Of a DNA stretch of 64,000 bases, positions 1 to 12,050 are shown piece by piece. The first letter of the stretch is position 1. The number at the start of each line of letters is the position of its first letter. Origin of the DNA: Verrucomicrobiota bacterium (GTDB lineage: Bacteria > Verrucomicrobiota > Verrucomicrobiia > Chthoniobacterales > UBA10450); contig QHNH01000010.1 in NCBI GenBank assembly GCA_003218375.1, positions 125,887-189,886 of the forward strand. The letters are read 5' to 3'. Under the pieces are notes generated by a model, which made no database searches, had not been told where the DNA came from, and was given only the letters and a program-made list of their open reading frames with translations. The position numbers and the translations under genes are program-made.

Positions 1-1364
1 GACGGCGATCGAGGCTGGGAAATCACTGCCGTCGGCGCGAATAAAGGCGTTTCGGTAGGAATTGGCGTGGGCGCCACCGGTGACGGCGCTACAACAGCCG
101 GCTGTTTTTCGATGATCTCCTTGGCCGCGCTGGCCCCATTTTTCTTTATCGGCCTTTTTCCGTTTCCGTGGCGCGGGCGAGCGCTTGGAGGCAATGGCCC
201 CTTCGCCAGCGTCTCGCTTACCAGCGTAACGAGCGCGTCCGACATGAACGGCTTGGCAATCGTGGCGACGATGTTCGGATACTTCCGCGCCGCGGCGGTC
301 ATTTCGGAAACGTGACCCGACATCATCACGATCGGGATCCGCGCCGTCGTTTCGTTTTGCAACAGCCGCTCGCAGACCTGATCGCCGCGCAGATCGGGCA
401 GGCTGTAATCGAGCAGCACGAGATCGGGAATCATTACCTCGGCGCGCCGGACGCCTTCGCTTCCGGTAAACGCCGTGACGATCTGAAGGTTTGGATCGGC
501 CGTGGCCAACGCGTCCTCTACGAAGATCAACAGCATCTCGGTATCGTCGATGATGACGATTTTCTTGCCGCTCTTGACGTTCTTTTTCGGCGGCGGCTCG
601 GGGAGAGCCGGTGAAACCAATGGCGCTGGCGTCACCTCCGCGATCGAGGCCGTCTTGCGCAACGCCTCCAGAAAAATTTGCGACCACGGTCCGTGGATCG
701 TGCGAGGCGCGTCGATCACTCGCTCCCTTTCCCGGGCCCGCGGATTTTTCCAACGCATCATCTGGTGCAAGGCGCCCGGGCCGGTGAAATTTCCCGCGGC
801 GGCATGAGTAATCTGGCCCTCCAGGAAATGGATTTCGCCGCCCCGCTCATCCGGCGAGCGGAGGTGCAGGACCGCCGTCGCCAGGTTCAGGCACTCCAAG
901 GGAACGAGATCGCGCACATTGAGATCGCGCAGCGTTCCGCGGGAGTCACCCGAAACGGCGTTCGTCCACGGCCCGAGCAGGGCCTGGACTGCGGCCCCGA
1001 ATTCCGCCAGCTCGAAAGGTTTCTCGATGAATTGAATCGCGTTCGGCCCGTAGCGTTCGGAATGAAGTTCGGATGGAACGCCGGACGCAATCGCGAGAAA
1101 ACGCGCATTCGGATTAGCCACGGCGATCCGTTCGAGAAATTCGATCGCATTGGGCCGGGGCGGATCGAAATCGACGATCAGAAGTTGGGGGCTTATTTCG
1201 GCGATGCTCGCCTCTGCCTCCGCCAGGGACTCGACGGCGCGAACCCGATGGCGGGGCGCGAATTTTTTCAGCGCCGAAGTGATGGCGGCCGCGAGCGCAT
1301 CGTATTCTTCGACGAGAAGAACGCTAGGCGCTGTCCCGGCATGAGATTCTTGGGAAGCAGGCAC
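1..1364 (-). CDS. Two-receiver response regulator (N-terminal and C-terminal REC-like domains with a DUF4388/PATAN-like segment between), partial; stop lies outside the window
   Basis: Reverse-strand reading gives PSVLLVEEYDALAAAITSALKKF...LLIVDFDPP..., GTLRDLNVRDLVPLECLNLATAVLHL...GGEIHFLEGQITHA, then KKIVIIDDTEMLLIFVEDAL...PDLVLLDYSLPDLRGDQV...IPIVMMSGH...ATIAKPF. Not in the ORF track because it is open at the left edge; GTG start at 1364 is tentative. Confidence 0.75.
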   Translation of the reverse strand, partial: MPASQESHAGTAPSVLLVEEYDALAAAITSALKKFAPRHRVRAVESLAEAEASIAEISPQLLIVDFDPPRPNAIEFLERIAVANPNARFLAIASGVPSELHSERYGPNAIQFIEKPFELAEFGAAVQALLGPWTNAVSGDSRGTLRDLNVRDLVPLECLNLATAVLHLRSPDERGGEIHFLEGQITHAAAGNFTGPGALHQMMRWKNPRARERERVIDAPRTIHGPWSQIFLEALRKTASIAEVTPAPLVSPALPEPPPKKNVKSGKKIVIIDDTEMLLIFVEDALATADPNLQIVTAFTGSEGVRRAEVMIPDLVLLDYSLPDLRGDQVCERLLQNETTARIPIVMMSGHVSEMTAAARKYPNIVATIAKPFMSDALVTLVSETLAKGPLPPSARPRHGNGKRPIKKNGASAAKEIIEKQPAVVAPSPVAPTPIPTETPLFAPTAVISQPRSP

Positions 1365-1469
1365 GGCGGTAGCGAGCGAAAAGGCCGAGGATAGAAGGAG
1401 CGCTGGGCATGTCAAAGCAAAGCAAGCGCAAGTTGCGTACCCCTGCGCCCGACTCGCCTGGTCCTGCTG

Positions 1470-2705
1470 CTACTCGAAACGCAGCGCTTCGATCGGGTCG
1501 AGCGCGGCGGCGCGGTAGGCAGGATAGAAACCGAAGCCGATACCGATCGCCGAACAAACCACCAGACCGGCGATGGCCCAGCCAAACGGGAAGATCAGAT
1601 CGGCCTGGAGCCACATCGCGAGGAGATCGCCTCCAATCACACCCAGGATGATTCCCAGGATTCCCCCGGCTTCCGAAATGAAAACTGCCTCGGTCAGGAA
1701 TTGCCGCAAAATATCGCGGCTGCGCGCTCCGATCGATTTGCGAATGCCGATCTCTTTCGTCCGTTCGGTCACGCTCACCAGCATAATGTTCATGATCCCG
1801 ATGCCGGCCGCGATGAGCGCGATCAGGCTAATGACGAACGCGCCGATCCGGACAATGTCAGCGATGGAAGTGAAGGCGCTTTTGAGGGAGTCGTTCGAGT
1901 AAATTTCAAAGTCGTCCGGCTGGTTCGGCTTCAGGCCCCGGGCCAGGCGCATCGCGCCAATACCTTTGTCGAGCGTGCGATTATAGCTTTCGGTCGAGAA
2001 GGATTGGGTGGCGATGTTTACCGTTCGCTTGGCGGATCCAAAATTCTCGAAGAAGCGGGTGATGGGTATGACGCAAATATCGTCCTGGCTTTGGCCGAAG
2101 GCCGAACCCTTTTCCGCCAAAACGCCAATAACCGACATGGGATGACCATTAATCTTGATCACTTTCCCGATGGGCGATTCGTGGGGAAAAAGATTCTTCT
2201 CGATGGTCTTCCCGATCATGATCACGTTGCGCGCCAGGTCCACGTCTTCGTCGGTAAGATTGCGGCCGTAGGCGAGGGAGTAGGAGTTCGCCGCCAGGAA
2301 ACTTTTGTTCGATCCCGCGACGGTCAACGCCGGCGGCGTTTTCAACCCGTTGTAGGTACACTGGCCTTTAAAATCGAAGCACTTGAGGCAAACGTCTCGC
2401 GCGATCCCTTCCATCAACTGCTGATACCGGATTGCCTGGGCAAACGTGATGTTCCGGCGGTTCTCGTACTTCTGCGCGTTGCGCCCGCCCTGGCCGCCGC
2501 TGACGGGGTACTTGGCAAATTGGAAAATGTTCGAGCCGAGAAAACTAATGCCGCTCTCGATCGAGGATTGGAGCGCGCCGATCGCCGTCATCACCGAGAT
2601 GACCGAAAACACCCCGATTGTAATCCCGACCATCGTCAGCCCCGAGCGCAACTTGTTTGCGCCTAACGACTGCATGGCCATGGAGATTATTTCGCGGAAC
2701 TGCAT
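1470..2705 (-). CDS. MacB/FtsX-type ABC transporter permease
   Basis: ALGANKLRSGLTMVGITIGVFSVISVMTAIG N-terminus, periplasmic domain and C-terminal MLVSVTERTKEIGIRKSIGARSRDIL...LDPIEALRFE typical of MacB_PCD/FtsX permeases. Confidence 0.9.
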   Translation of the reverse strand: MQFREIISMAMQSLGANKLRSGLTMVGITIGVFSVISVMTAIGALQSSIESGISFLGSNIFQFAKYPVSGGQGGRNAQKYENRRNITFAQAIRYQQLMEGIARDVCLKCFDFKGQCTYNGLKTPPALTVAGSNKSFLAANSYSLAYGRNLTDEDVDLARNVIMIGKTIEKNLFPHESPIGKVIKINGHPMSVIGVLAEKGSAFGQSQDDICVIPITRFFENFGSAKRTVNIATQSFSTESYNRTLDKGIGAMRLARGLKPNQPDDFEIYSNDSLKSAFTSIADIVRIGAFVISLIALIAAGIGIMNIMLVSVTERTKEIGIRKSIGARSRDILRQFLTEAVFISEAGGILGIILGVIGGDLLAMWLQADLIFPFGWAIAGLVVCSAIGIGFGFYPAYRAAALDPIEALRFE

Positions 2706-2732
2706 AGGTCCTATGTGTCCTATAGGTCGTAT

Positions 2733-3983
2733 CTACTCATATCGAAGCGCCGTCACCGGATCCAAGCGCGAAGCCGACCACGCCGGAGCGAAACCGGAAA
2801 TCAACCCGGTAAAGATGGAAACAAACATGCCGATGAGCACGAGGCCGAAAGAAAACTGGACAGGGAACGATGGGAACGCAGTCGCGATCCCAAAACACAG
2901 CGCATAGGCGAAGGTCAAACCGATCAGTCCGCCGAGAACGCAGAGTGAGGTCGATTCGATCAGGAACTGGAGCAGGATCGTCCGGCGCCGCGCGCCCAGG
3001 GCTTTGCGCGTCCCGATTTCCTTGGTGCGCTCTTTCACGCTCACGAACGTGATGTTCATGATTCCGATCGCGCCGACGAAAAGAGAAAGGCCCGTGATGA
3101 ACAGACCAGCCAGCGCGATCGAATTTTTCACCGGATCGAGGGTGCTCTTGAACGCCTGCTGCTCGTTGATGTTGAAATCGTCCTTCTTCTCCGGCGGCAG
3201 GGCGCGGACCCGCCGCATCAGGCCGGTCAATTCATCCTTTGCGTCCGCCAGCTTCAGCTTGTCGCGCACCTTCACGCGCACATCCGATTCACTCTTGGCG
3301 CTGAAGAATTTTTTAAACGTCGGCAGCGGGACGATCACGATCGAGTCCAGGCTGAAGAGACCGAGGAACGAGCCCTGGCGCGCGCCGACGCCGAGGACTC
3401 GAAATTGTTGCCCGCTGATCAGCACTTCTTTTCCCACGGGACTTTCCGAGGGAAAAAGGGAATCCGCTACATCGTAACCGAGAAGACAGACATTGGCCGC
3501 GGTCCTGTTTTCCAGCTCGTTGAAAAACCGACCCTCGTTGAAATCGACCACCGAGATGAGCGGATAATCAGCCGTCGTTCCCTGAACAAAAATGCCGGTC
3601 ACTTGGTTATCTCCGCGTTTGACGCTGCGCAGAACGTTGGAAGTCGGCACTGCGAGCACGAGGTTGGAGTTCGGCGTCGCCGCGATCATCCGGTTCAAGG
3701 GCTCGGCATATTCTGTCTTGATCTCGCGCCGATCTCGATAATCCCACCAATTGCTCACCCGCGCCCATGGGTGCTGGCTGACGTAGAGGACGTCATCTCC
3801 GAGGATGGACATGCTTTTGTCGAAACCTGTCTGGATGCCGGTGATGGCGGTGCCCATCAACGTTACCGCCACGATGCCAATGATCACGCCGAGCGCGGTC
3901 AACATCGAGCGCGTCTTGTTGGAATGCATCTGGGCGAACGCGATCTTCCAGCTTTCGCTCAGCTCGTAGACAAAGCGTTTCAT
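2733..3983 (-). CDS. MacB/FtsX-type ABC transporter permease (second copy)
   Basis: MKRFVYELSESWKIAFAQMHSNKTRSMLTALGVIIGIVAV...VKERTKEIGTRKALGARRRTIL...LDPVTALRYE. Start placed at ATG 3983 because the longer ORF overlaps the ATPase gene. Confidence 0.9.
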   Translation of the reverse strand: MKRFVYELSESWKIAFAQMHSNKTRSMLTALGVIIGIVAVTLMGTAITGIQTGFDKSMSILGDDVLYVSQHPWARVSNWWDYRDRREIKTEYAEPLNRMIAATPNSNLVLAVPTSNVLRSVKRGDNQVTGIFVQGTTADYPLISVVDFNEGRFFNELENRTAANVCLLGYDVADSLFPSESPVGKEVLISGQQFRVLGVGARQGSFLGLFSLDSIVIVPLPTFKKFFSAKSESDVRVKVRDKLKLADAKDELTGLMRRVRALPPEKKDDFNINEQQAFKSTLDPVKNSIALAGLFITGLSLFVGAIGIMNITFVSVKERTKEIGTRKALGARRRTILLQFLIESTSLCVLGGLIGLTFAYALCFGIATAFPSFPVQFSFGLVLIGMFVSIFTGLISGFAPAWSASRLDPVTALRYE

Positions 3984-3987
3984 ACCG

Positions 3988-4734
<747 letters not shown>

Positions 4735-4768
4735 AATCCAAGGTCCGCGGCGCTACTCGTGCCGGCGC

Positions 4769-6127
4769 CTATTTCGTCGTGGTCGTTTCCTTTTCGATGA
4801 CGACCTTCGCTCCGTCTTTTAGTTTGCGGCTGATCGCGCTGTAGCTGCCGGAGATCACGTCGTCGCCCGGCTGGACGCCGCTCTTTATTTCCATGTAGGT
4901 GTCGTCCGCGATTCCGGTCGTGACCTTGATCCAGTGCGCTTTTCCATCCTTGCCCATCGTGAAAACGCCCTTGCTGATTTTCTCGCGTTCTTCCTTCTCG
5001 GTTTTCTTCTCGAGTTTCTGATTTTTGAATTCGGCGGCGTTGTCTCCCTTGTCGCTCGCCTCCTTTTTTTGTTTGCGCTTTTCGATCTCCTCCGGGCTCA
5101 GGTTGCTGTCGCCAGTTCGGATCGTGACGCTTTGCATCGGGACAGCGACGACATCCTTGACCATATTGGTTTGAATTTCGGCGGTGCAGCTCAGGCCGGG
5201 ACGTAATCGGACGTCGTTATCCTCGATGTGCGTTTTCACTTCGAAGTTGGTCACTTCCTCCTGCGTGCCGGTTCCAGTGGTTTTGCCGGTGTTCGCGATT
5301 TGCACCACGGTGCCGTGAAACTTGCGCTCGCCGTAAGCGTCAATCGTGACCAAGGCCTTATCGCCGATCTTGACGTTGACGACATCGTTCTCGTTCACGT
5401 CCACCCGCGCTTCCATGCTGCTGAGATCGGCCACCCGCATGACCTCCGTCCCGGCGAATTGGTTCGTCGCCACGACGCGCTCGCCGAGCTTGCTGTTCAA
5501 GATAGTCACCGTCCCATCGATCGGCGAATAGATCGTCGTTTTCGAAAGTTGATCGCGCGCCTGGCTGGAGCCCGCTTCCGCCCGCTCGATCTCATGCACG
5601 GTGCTTTCGTAAGTCGAACTCGCCACATCGCGCGCGGCCTGGGCGGCGTTATATTCCGATTCCGAAATCATTTTCTTGGTGAAGAGATCCTGGGACCGTT
5701 TCAAATCCTGTTCCGTTTTGGCCAGGGTCGCTTTCGCCTGAAGATTCATGGCCTTCGCGGCGCTGATCGCAGCCTGCTGTTGTTCGACGAGCGCCTTATA
5801 GGAGTCCGGCTTGATCTTCAACAGGAGATCGCCCTTCTTCACCACTTTGCCATCCTCCACGGGCAATTCCGTAATCTCGCCCGCCACTTCAGGTGAAATT
5901 TTCACTTCGGTCTCCGGCTGGATTTTTCCCGTGGCCGAGACCGTCTGCACGATGGTCTTACGAATCGCTTTCTCGGTCGTCACCGGGATCGGCTTCTCGC
6001 GCTTGCCCATGATCGAAGCCACCACGATCCACAGCACCAGGAGACCGATCGAACCGAAAATGATGTAACGCCTCCGACGGGAACGGCGTTTGCGAGGCGA
6101 AGCGGTGGGGGTGGCGACTTGGTGCAT
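4769..6127 (-). CDS. MacA/HlyD-family periplasmic adaptor (membrane fusion) protein
   Basis: N-terminal TM, GKIQPETEVKISPEVAGEITELPVEDGKVVKKGDLL biotinyl-lipoyl-like fold, coiled coil, C-terminal beta-barrel; adjacent to MacB-like genes. Start set at MHQVATPT (6127). Confidence 0.88.
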   Translation of the reverse strand: MHQVATPTASPRKRRSRRRRYIIFGSIGLLVLWIVVASIMGKREKPIPVTTEKAIRKTIVQTVSATGKIQPETEVKISPEVAGEITELPVEDGKVVKKGDLLLKIKPDSYKALVEQQQAAISAAKAMNLQAKATLAKTEQDLKRSQDLFTKKMISESEYNAAQAARDVASSTYESTVHEIERAEAGSSQARDQLSKTTIYSPIDGTVTILNSKLGERVVATNQFAGTEVMRVADLSSMEARVDVNENDVVNVKIGDKALVTIDAYGERKFHGTVVQIANTGKTTGTGTQEEVTNFEVKTHIEDNDVRLRPGLSCTAEIQTNMVKDVVAVPMQSVTIRTGDSNLSPEEIEKRKQKKEASDKGDNAAEFKNQKLEKKTEKEEREKISKGVFTMGKDGKAHWIKVTTGIADDTYMEIKSGVQPGDDVISGSYSAISRKLKDGAKVVIEKETTTTK

Positions 6128-6311
6128 GTCAGTTGTTGGGGGGCTGGTTGGGCCGATCGGAATCGGACTCTTTAGAGCTCTAGATAGCAAATTTCGTTCA
6201 CTCCTAAAATCACAATTTCCATCAAAACCGCATTTCGGCCGATATTGACGCTCATCTCTAAATAGATGCAACTACGAGATCGCTTGGATTCAAGCCTTTC
6301 CTAGGCTGGGG

Positions 6312-7355
6312 TCAAGTCGGGCTCGCGGGAGTAATCCGGCCGCGGATCTGGTGGATCGCCCAGGTCGCGTGCTCGGCGATGAGCGGCTCGGGGTCGAGAG
6401 CCGCTCGTTCCAGCGCGGATAAGTCGGTCTCATCGCCGACGTTCCCGAGCGCTACACAAACGTTGCGCAAAAACCCGCGGCGTTTGATTCGCTTGATGGG
6501 CGAACGGCGAAAAAGATCGCGGAAATCGGCATCGTCCAGTGCCAGATAATCGCGTAACCGCATACCCACTGCCGGACCCGCGGCGAAGGCCGCTTCGCGG
6601 GAAACCGCCGCGAAACGATTCCAGGGGCACGCTTCGAGGCAATCGTCGCAGCCATAAATCCGATCGCCGATGAGCGGACGCAATTCGAGCGGGATCGAAC
6701 CCTTCAGCTCGATTGTCAGGTAGGAAATGCAGCGCCGCGCGTCGAGCCGATGGGGCTCGGTGATCGCGCCGGTCGGGCATGCGGTGATGCAGCGCTGGCA
6801 ACTTCCGCAGCGCGGCGGCTGTGGATGGTCAGGCGGCAGGTCGAGCGTTGTCAGAATTTCGCCGAGGAAAAACCAGGTGCCGAGCTTCGGGTCGATCAGC
6901 ATCGTGCTCTTGCCGTGCCAGCCGATGCCGGCCTCGGCCGCGTGATCGCGCTCGAGGATCGGGCCGGTATCAACATAACATTTTTGGGTTCCGCCGAGCT
7001 CGCTAAGAAACGCGCCCAGCTCCTCGAGTCTGTTCAGCATCACGTCATGGTAATCGTCGCCCCAGGCGTATCGCGCGATTCGGCCCGGCGTTCGTGACGA
7101 TGCTTCCGGCCCTTGCCAGTAATTGAGCGCCACGATGATGATCGAGCGCGCCCCAGGCAAAACCTGTTGCGGATCGCAGCGCTTCTCCCGCCCGCGATCC
7201 ATCCATTGCATTTCACCGGCTCCGCCATCGCGCAACCAGGAACGAAATTCTTCCGCATGCGCAGGTGCGGATGCGTTCGCGACCCTGCACGAATCGAAGC
7301 CGAGCGCTTCCGCGCGAGCGATTATCTCATCCTTGATTGAGGCGATCGCGATCAT
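6312..7355 (-). CDS. queG: Epoxyqueuosine reductase
   Basis: Two 4Fe-4S motifs CGSCQRCITACPTGAI and CDDCLEACPWNRF, RRCISYLTIELKGSIP, C-terminal HEAT-like segment. Confidence 0.93.
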   Translation of the reverse strand: MIAIASIKDEIIARAEALGFDSCRVANASAPAHAEEFRSWLRDGGAGEMQWMDRGREKRCDPQQVLPGARSIIIVALNYWQGPEASSRTPGRIARYAWGDDYHDVMLNRLEELGAFLSELGGTQKCYVDTGPILERDHAAEAGIGWHGKSTMLIDPKLGTWFFLGEILTTLDLPPDHPQPPRCGSCQRCITACPTGAITEPHRLDARRCISYLTIELKGSIPLELRPLIGDRIYGCDDCLEACPWNRFAAVSREAAFAAGPAVGMRLRDYLALDDADFRDLFRRSPIKRIKRRGFLRNVCVALGNVGDETDLSALERAALDPEPLIAEHATWAIHQIRGRITPASPT

Positions 7356-7873
7356 CGGTTCTCGATCTGGTTCAAGATTTTCTTCGCCACGGCATCATGA
7401 GTGAGGAGTGTAGTGTCCACCTGGATGTCCGCCGCCGCCTGGTAAAGCGGCAGGCGCACCCGTAATAATTCCTTCAGGGTCGCCCGCGGGTTTTCCGTGC
7501 GCAAGAGCGGCCGGGTCGTCCGCCGTGAAATGCGCCGGAAAAGGATTTCTTCGCCGGCCTCGAGGTGAACCACCGTCCCGAGCTGGCGCACCAGATCGGC
7601 ATTCTCCGGCCGCAGCAGGATCCCGCCGCCTGTCGTAATGATGGCCCCACGTTTGCCGGATAACTCCCGAAGCCCATCGGTTTCCGCGTCGCGAAATGCT
7701 TCCTCGCCATGAGTCTCGAAGATTTCAGAAACTGTGAGGCCGAAGCGCGCTGCGACCATCTCGTCCGTATCGAAACGCGGGAGGCCGGTCATTCGCGCCA
7801 GGGTCCGGCCGACGGAAGATTTTCCAGCTCCCATAAACCCGATCAGCACAATGGCGTCGCCGCGTTCCTGCAT
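7352..7873 (-). CDS. aroK: Shikimate kinase
   Basis: IVLIGFMGAGKSSVGRTLA P-loop, FDTDEMV, GEEAFRDAE, ITTGGGI. Confidence 0.93.
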   Translation of the reverse strand: MQERGDAIVLIGFMGAGKSSVGRTLARMTGLPRFDTDEMVAARFGLTVSEIFETHGEEAFRDAETDGLRELSGKRGAIITTGGGILLRPENADLVRQLGTVVHLEAGEEILFRRISRRTTRPLLRTENPRATLKELLRVRLPLYQAAADIQVDTTLLTHDAVAKKILNQIENR

Positions 7874-7927
7874 TCGAAAAAGCTCTTTGCAAGCAGAGCA
7901 GTTCTAGGGAAGTGATGAAATCCTAAT

Positions 7928-8431
7928 ATGCCAACCCAAAAATCTTCCGCCGCCCTGGTCGCGGTTATCATGGGAAGCGCTTCCGATTGGGAAACGATGC
8001 GCCGCTCCGTCGAGCTGCTCGATGAGCTGGGCGTGCCGAATGAGTCGCACGTTCTTTCCGCGCATCGGACGCCGGACGCGACGGCTGATTTTGCCCGCAA
8101 AGCGGCGGATCGCGGTCTGCGCGTCATCATCGCGGGCGCGGGTGCCGCCGCGCATCTGGCGGGCGTGATCGCCGGCTACACGTGGTTGCCGGTTCTTGGC
8201 GTCCCGATTCCGTCGTCACAGTTGCAAGGACTCGATTCGCTTCTTTCCACCGCCCAAATGCCGAGCGGTGTGCCAGTCGGTACCCTCGCGATCGGTGCGG
8301 CAGGGGCGAAGAACGCAGCGCTTCTTGCAGCCGGCATCATCGCACTTTCCGACAATAGCATTCGAAAGGCCCTCGAGTCGTTTCGGAAAAAACAAACTGA
8401 ATCGGTGCTCGCCGCGCGGGTCCCGAAGTGA
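7928..8431 (+). CDS. purE: 5-(carboxyamino)imidazole ribonucleotide mutase
   Basis: VIMGSASDWETM, SAHRTPD, GAGAAAHLAGVIA, GLDSLLSTAQMPSGVPVGTLAIG. Confidence 0.95.
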   Translation: MPTQKSSAALVAVIMGSASDWETMRRSVELLDELGVPNESHVLSAHRTPDATADFARKAADRGLRVIIAGAGAAAHLAGVIAGYTWLPVLGVPIPSSQLQGLDSLLSTAQMPSGVPVGTLAIGAAGAKNAALLAAGIIALSDNSIRKALESFRKKQTESVLAARVPK

Positions 8432-9396
8432 AGACCGAGATCATCCCGTCGTCAGATTACGGGAAAGCGGTCACGCTTTTGCGCAACGGCGACATCGTCG
8501 CGCTGCCGACCGAAACCGTTTACGGACTCGCGGCCGACGCATTGCGTGAAGAGGCGGTTCTGAAAATCTTCGCGGCAAAGGCACGGCCGCGTTTTGATCC
8601 GCTGATTGTTCATCTGCCCGATCGCGCCTGGCTGGAAAAAATTGTCGATCTTAACCGCCAGGATCGGCAATTGATTGAGAAGCTCGCGGACGCTTTTTGG
8701 CCGGGACCACTGACGATTGTTCTGCCGAAACGCGAAATCGTTCCGGACATTGTGGCCGCCGGTCTGGTTACCGTTGCCGTTCGGATCAGCGCGCACCCGA
8801 TCTTCGCCGAAATCATTCGCGCGTTTGGCACACCGCTCGCCGCGCCGAGCGCAAATCGTTTCGGCCGGATCAGTCCGACTAACGCCGAACACGTCCGCGA
8901 AGAACTTGGTGGTCTGATTCCGCTTATCGTCGATGCCGGGCCAACCACGCATGGGCTAGAATCGACGATCGTCGCCCCGCGGCATGAGCGGATCGAGATA
9001 TTGCGACGCGGACCGGTGACGGAAGAGCAACTCGCAGAATTCGGCGAAGTCGTTGGCATCGGTCCGACATTGCATCCCGAAGCTCCCGGTCAGCTCCCGA
9101 CGCACTACGCTCCGAGGACGTCGCTGATTCTGGTCGACGACGCGGCGGCATTTGTGGTGCCGGCCGGAAAACGCTCCGGATTACTCAGTTGGAAAACCGA
9201 TGCGCTCGATCGGTTTGCGGCAGTGAAGCGTTTGAGTGAAAGGCAAAACGTTACCGAAGCGGCCAAAAACCTGTTCCGGTGCCTCCGCGAATTGGACGGC
9301 GAAGGACTCGACCTGATCGTCGCCGAAAAATTACCGGACGAAGGTCTTGGCGCCGCGATCAACGATCGGCTTCAGCGAGCCGCGACGCGCAACTGA
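8428..9396 (+). CDS. L-threonylcarbamoyladenylate synthase (Sua5/YciO/YrdC family with Sua5 C-terminal domain)
   Basis: GDIVALPTETVYGLAADAL, KARPRFDPLIVHL, FWPGPLTIVLPK, APSANRFGRISPT, PTHYAPRTSLILV. Confidence 0.93.
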   Translation: MKTEIIPSSDYGKAVTLLRNGDIVALPTETVYGLAADALREEAVLKIFAAKARPRFDPLIVHLPDRAWLEKIVDLNRQDRQLIEKLADAFWPGPLTIVLPKREIVPDIVAAGLVTVAVRISAHPIFAEIIRAFGTPLAAPSANRFGRISPTNAEHVREELGGLIPLIVDAGPTTHGLESTIVAPRHERIEILRRGPVTEEQLAEFGEVVGIGPTLHPEAPGQLPTHYAPRTSLILVDDAAAFVVPAGKRSGLLSWKTDALDRFAAVKRLSERQNVTEAAKNLFRCLRELDGEGLDLIVAEKLPDEGLGAAINDRLQRAATRN

Positions 9397-9422
9397 ACCA
9401 CAGGCGAGCCGCAGACGCAGTT

Positions 9423-9550
9423 CCTTCTCCCTGAGGGAGAAGGTTAGGATGAGGGTGCCTTTGCTACGCGGCATAGCCCAAAGTCTGTGATGACTTTCAC
9501 GTCCGATACCATTGACCCTCACCTCAGTCCTCTCCCTCAGGGAGAGGAAG
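9423..9550. repeat. Intergenic compound inverted-repeat element, family E (CCTTCTCCCTGAGGGAGAAGG...CCTCTCCCTCAGGGAGAGG)
   Basis: Each end is a perfect or near-perfect hairpin; the flanks GGATGAGGGTG / ACCCTCACCTC mirror each other, between sua5-like and pyrG 3' ends. Confidence 0.8.
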
Positions 9551-9601
9551 CCGGATGCAATGCGACGCATTTGTTCGCGCGCGACAAGCGTGGGCAGCGG
9601 T

Positions 9602-11982
<2,381 letters not shown>

Positions 11983-12050
11983 TAGGTCATGTGGAGATTT
12001 CTTCGGAGTTGTTTATATGAGCAGATAGGAGACTCAACTGCGCCAATCTC

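Noticed and set aside
1701-2666. 321-aa plus-strand ORF opposite a MacB-like permease
   Set aside because: Antisense shadow; low-complexity Arg/Asp/His-rich translation.
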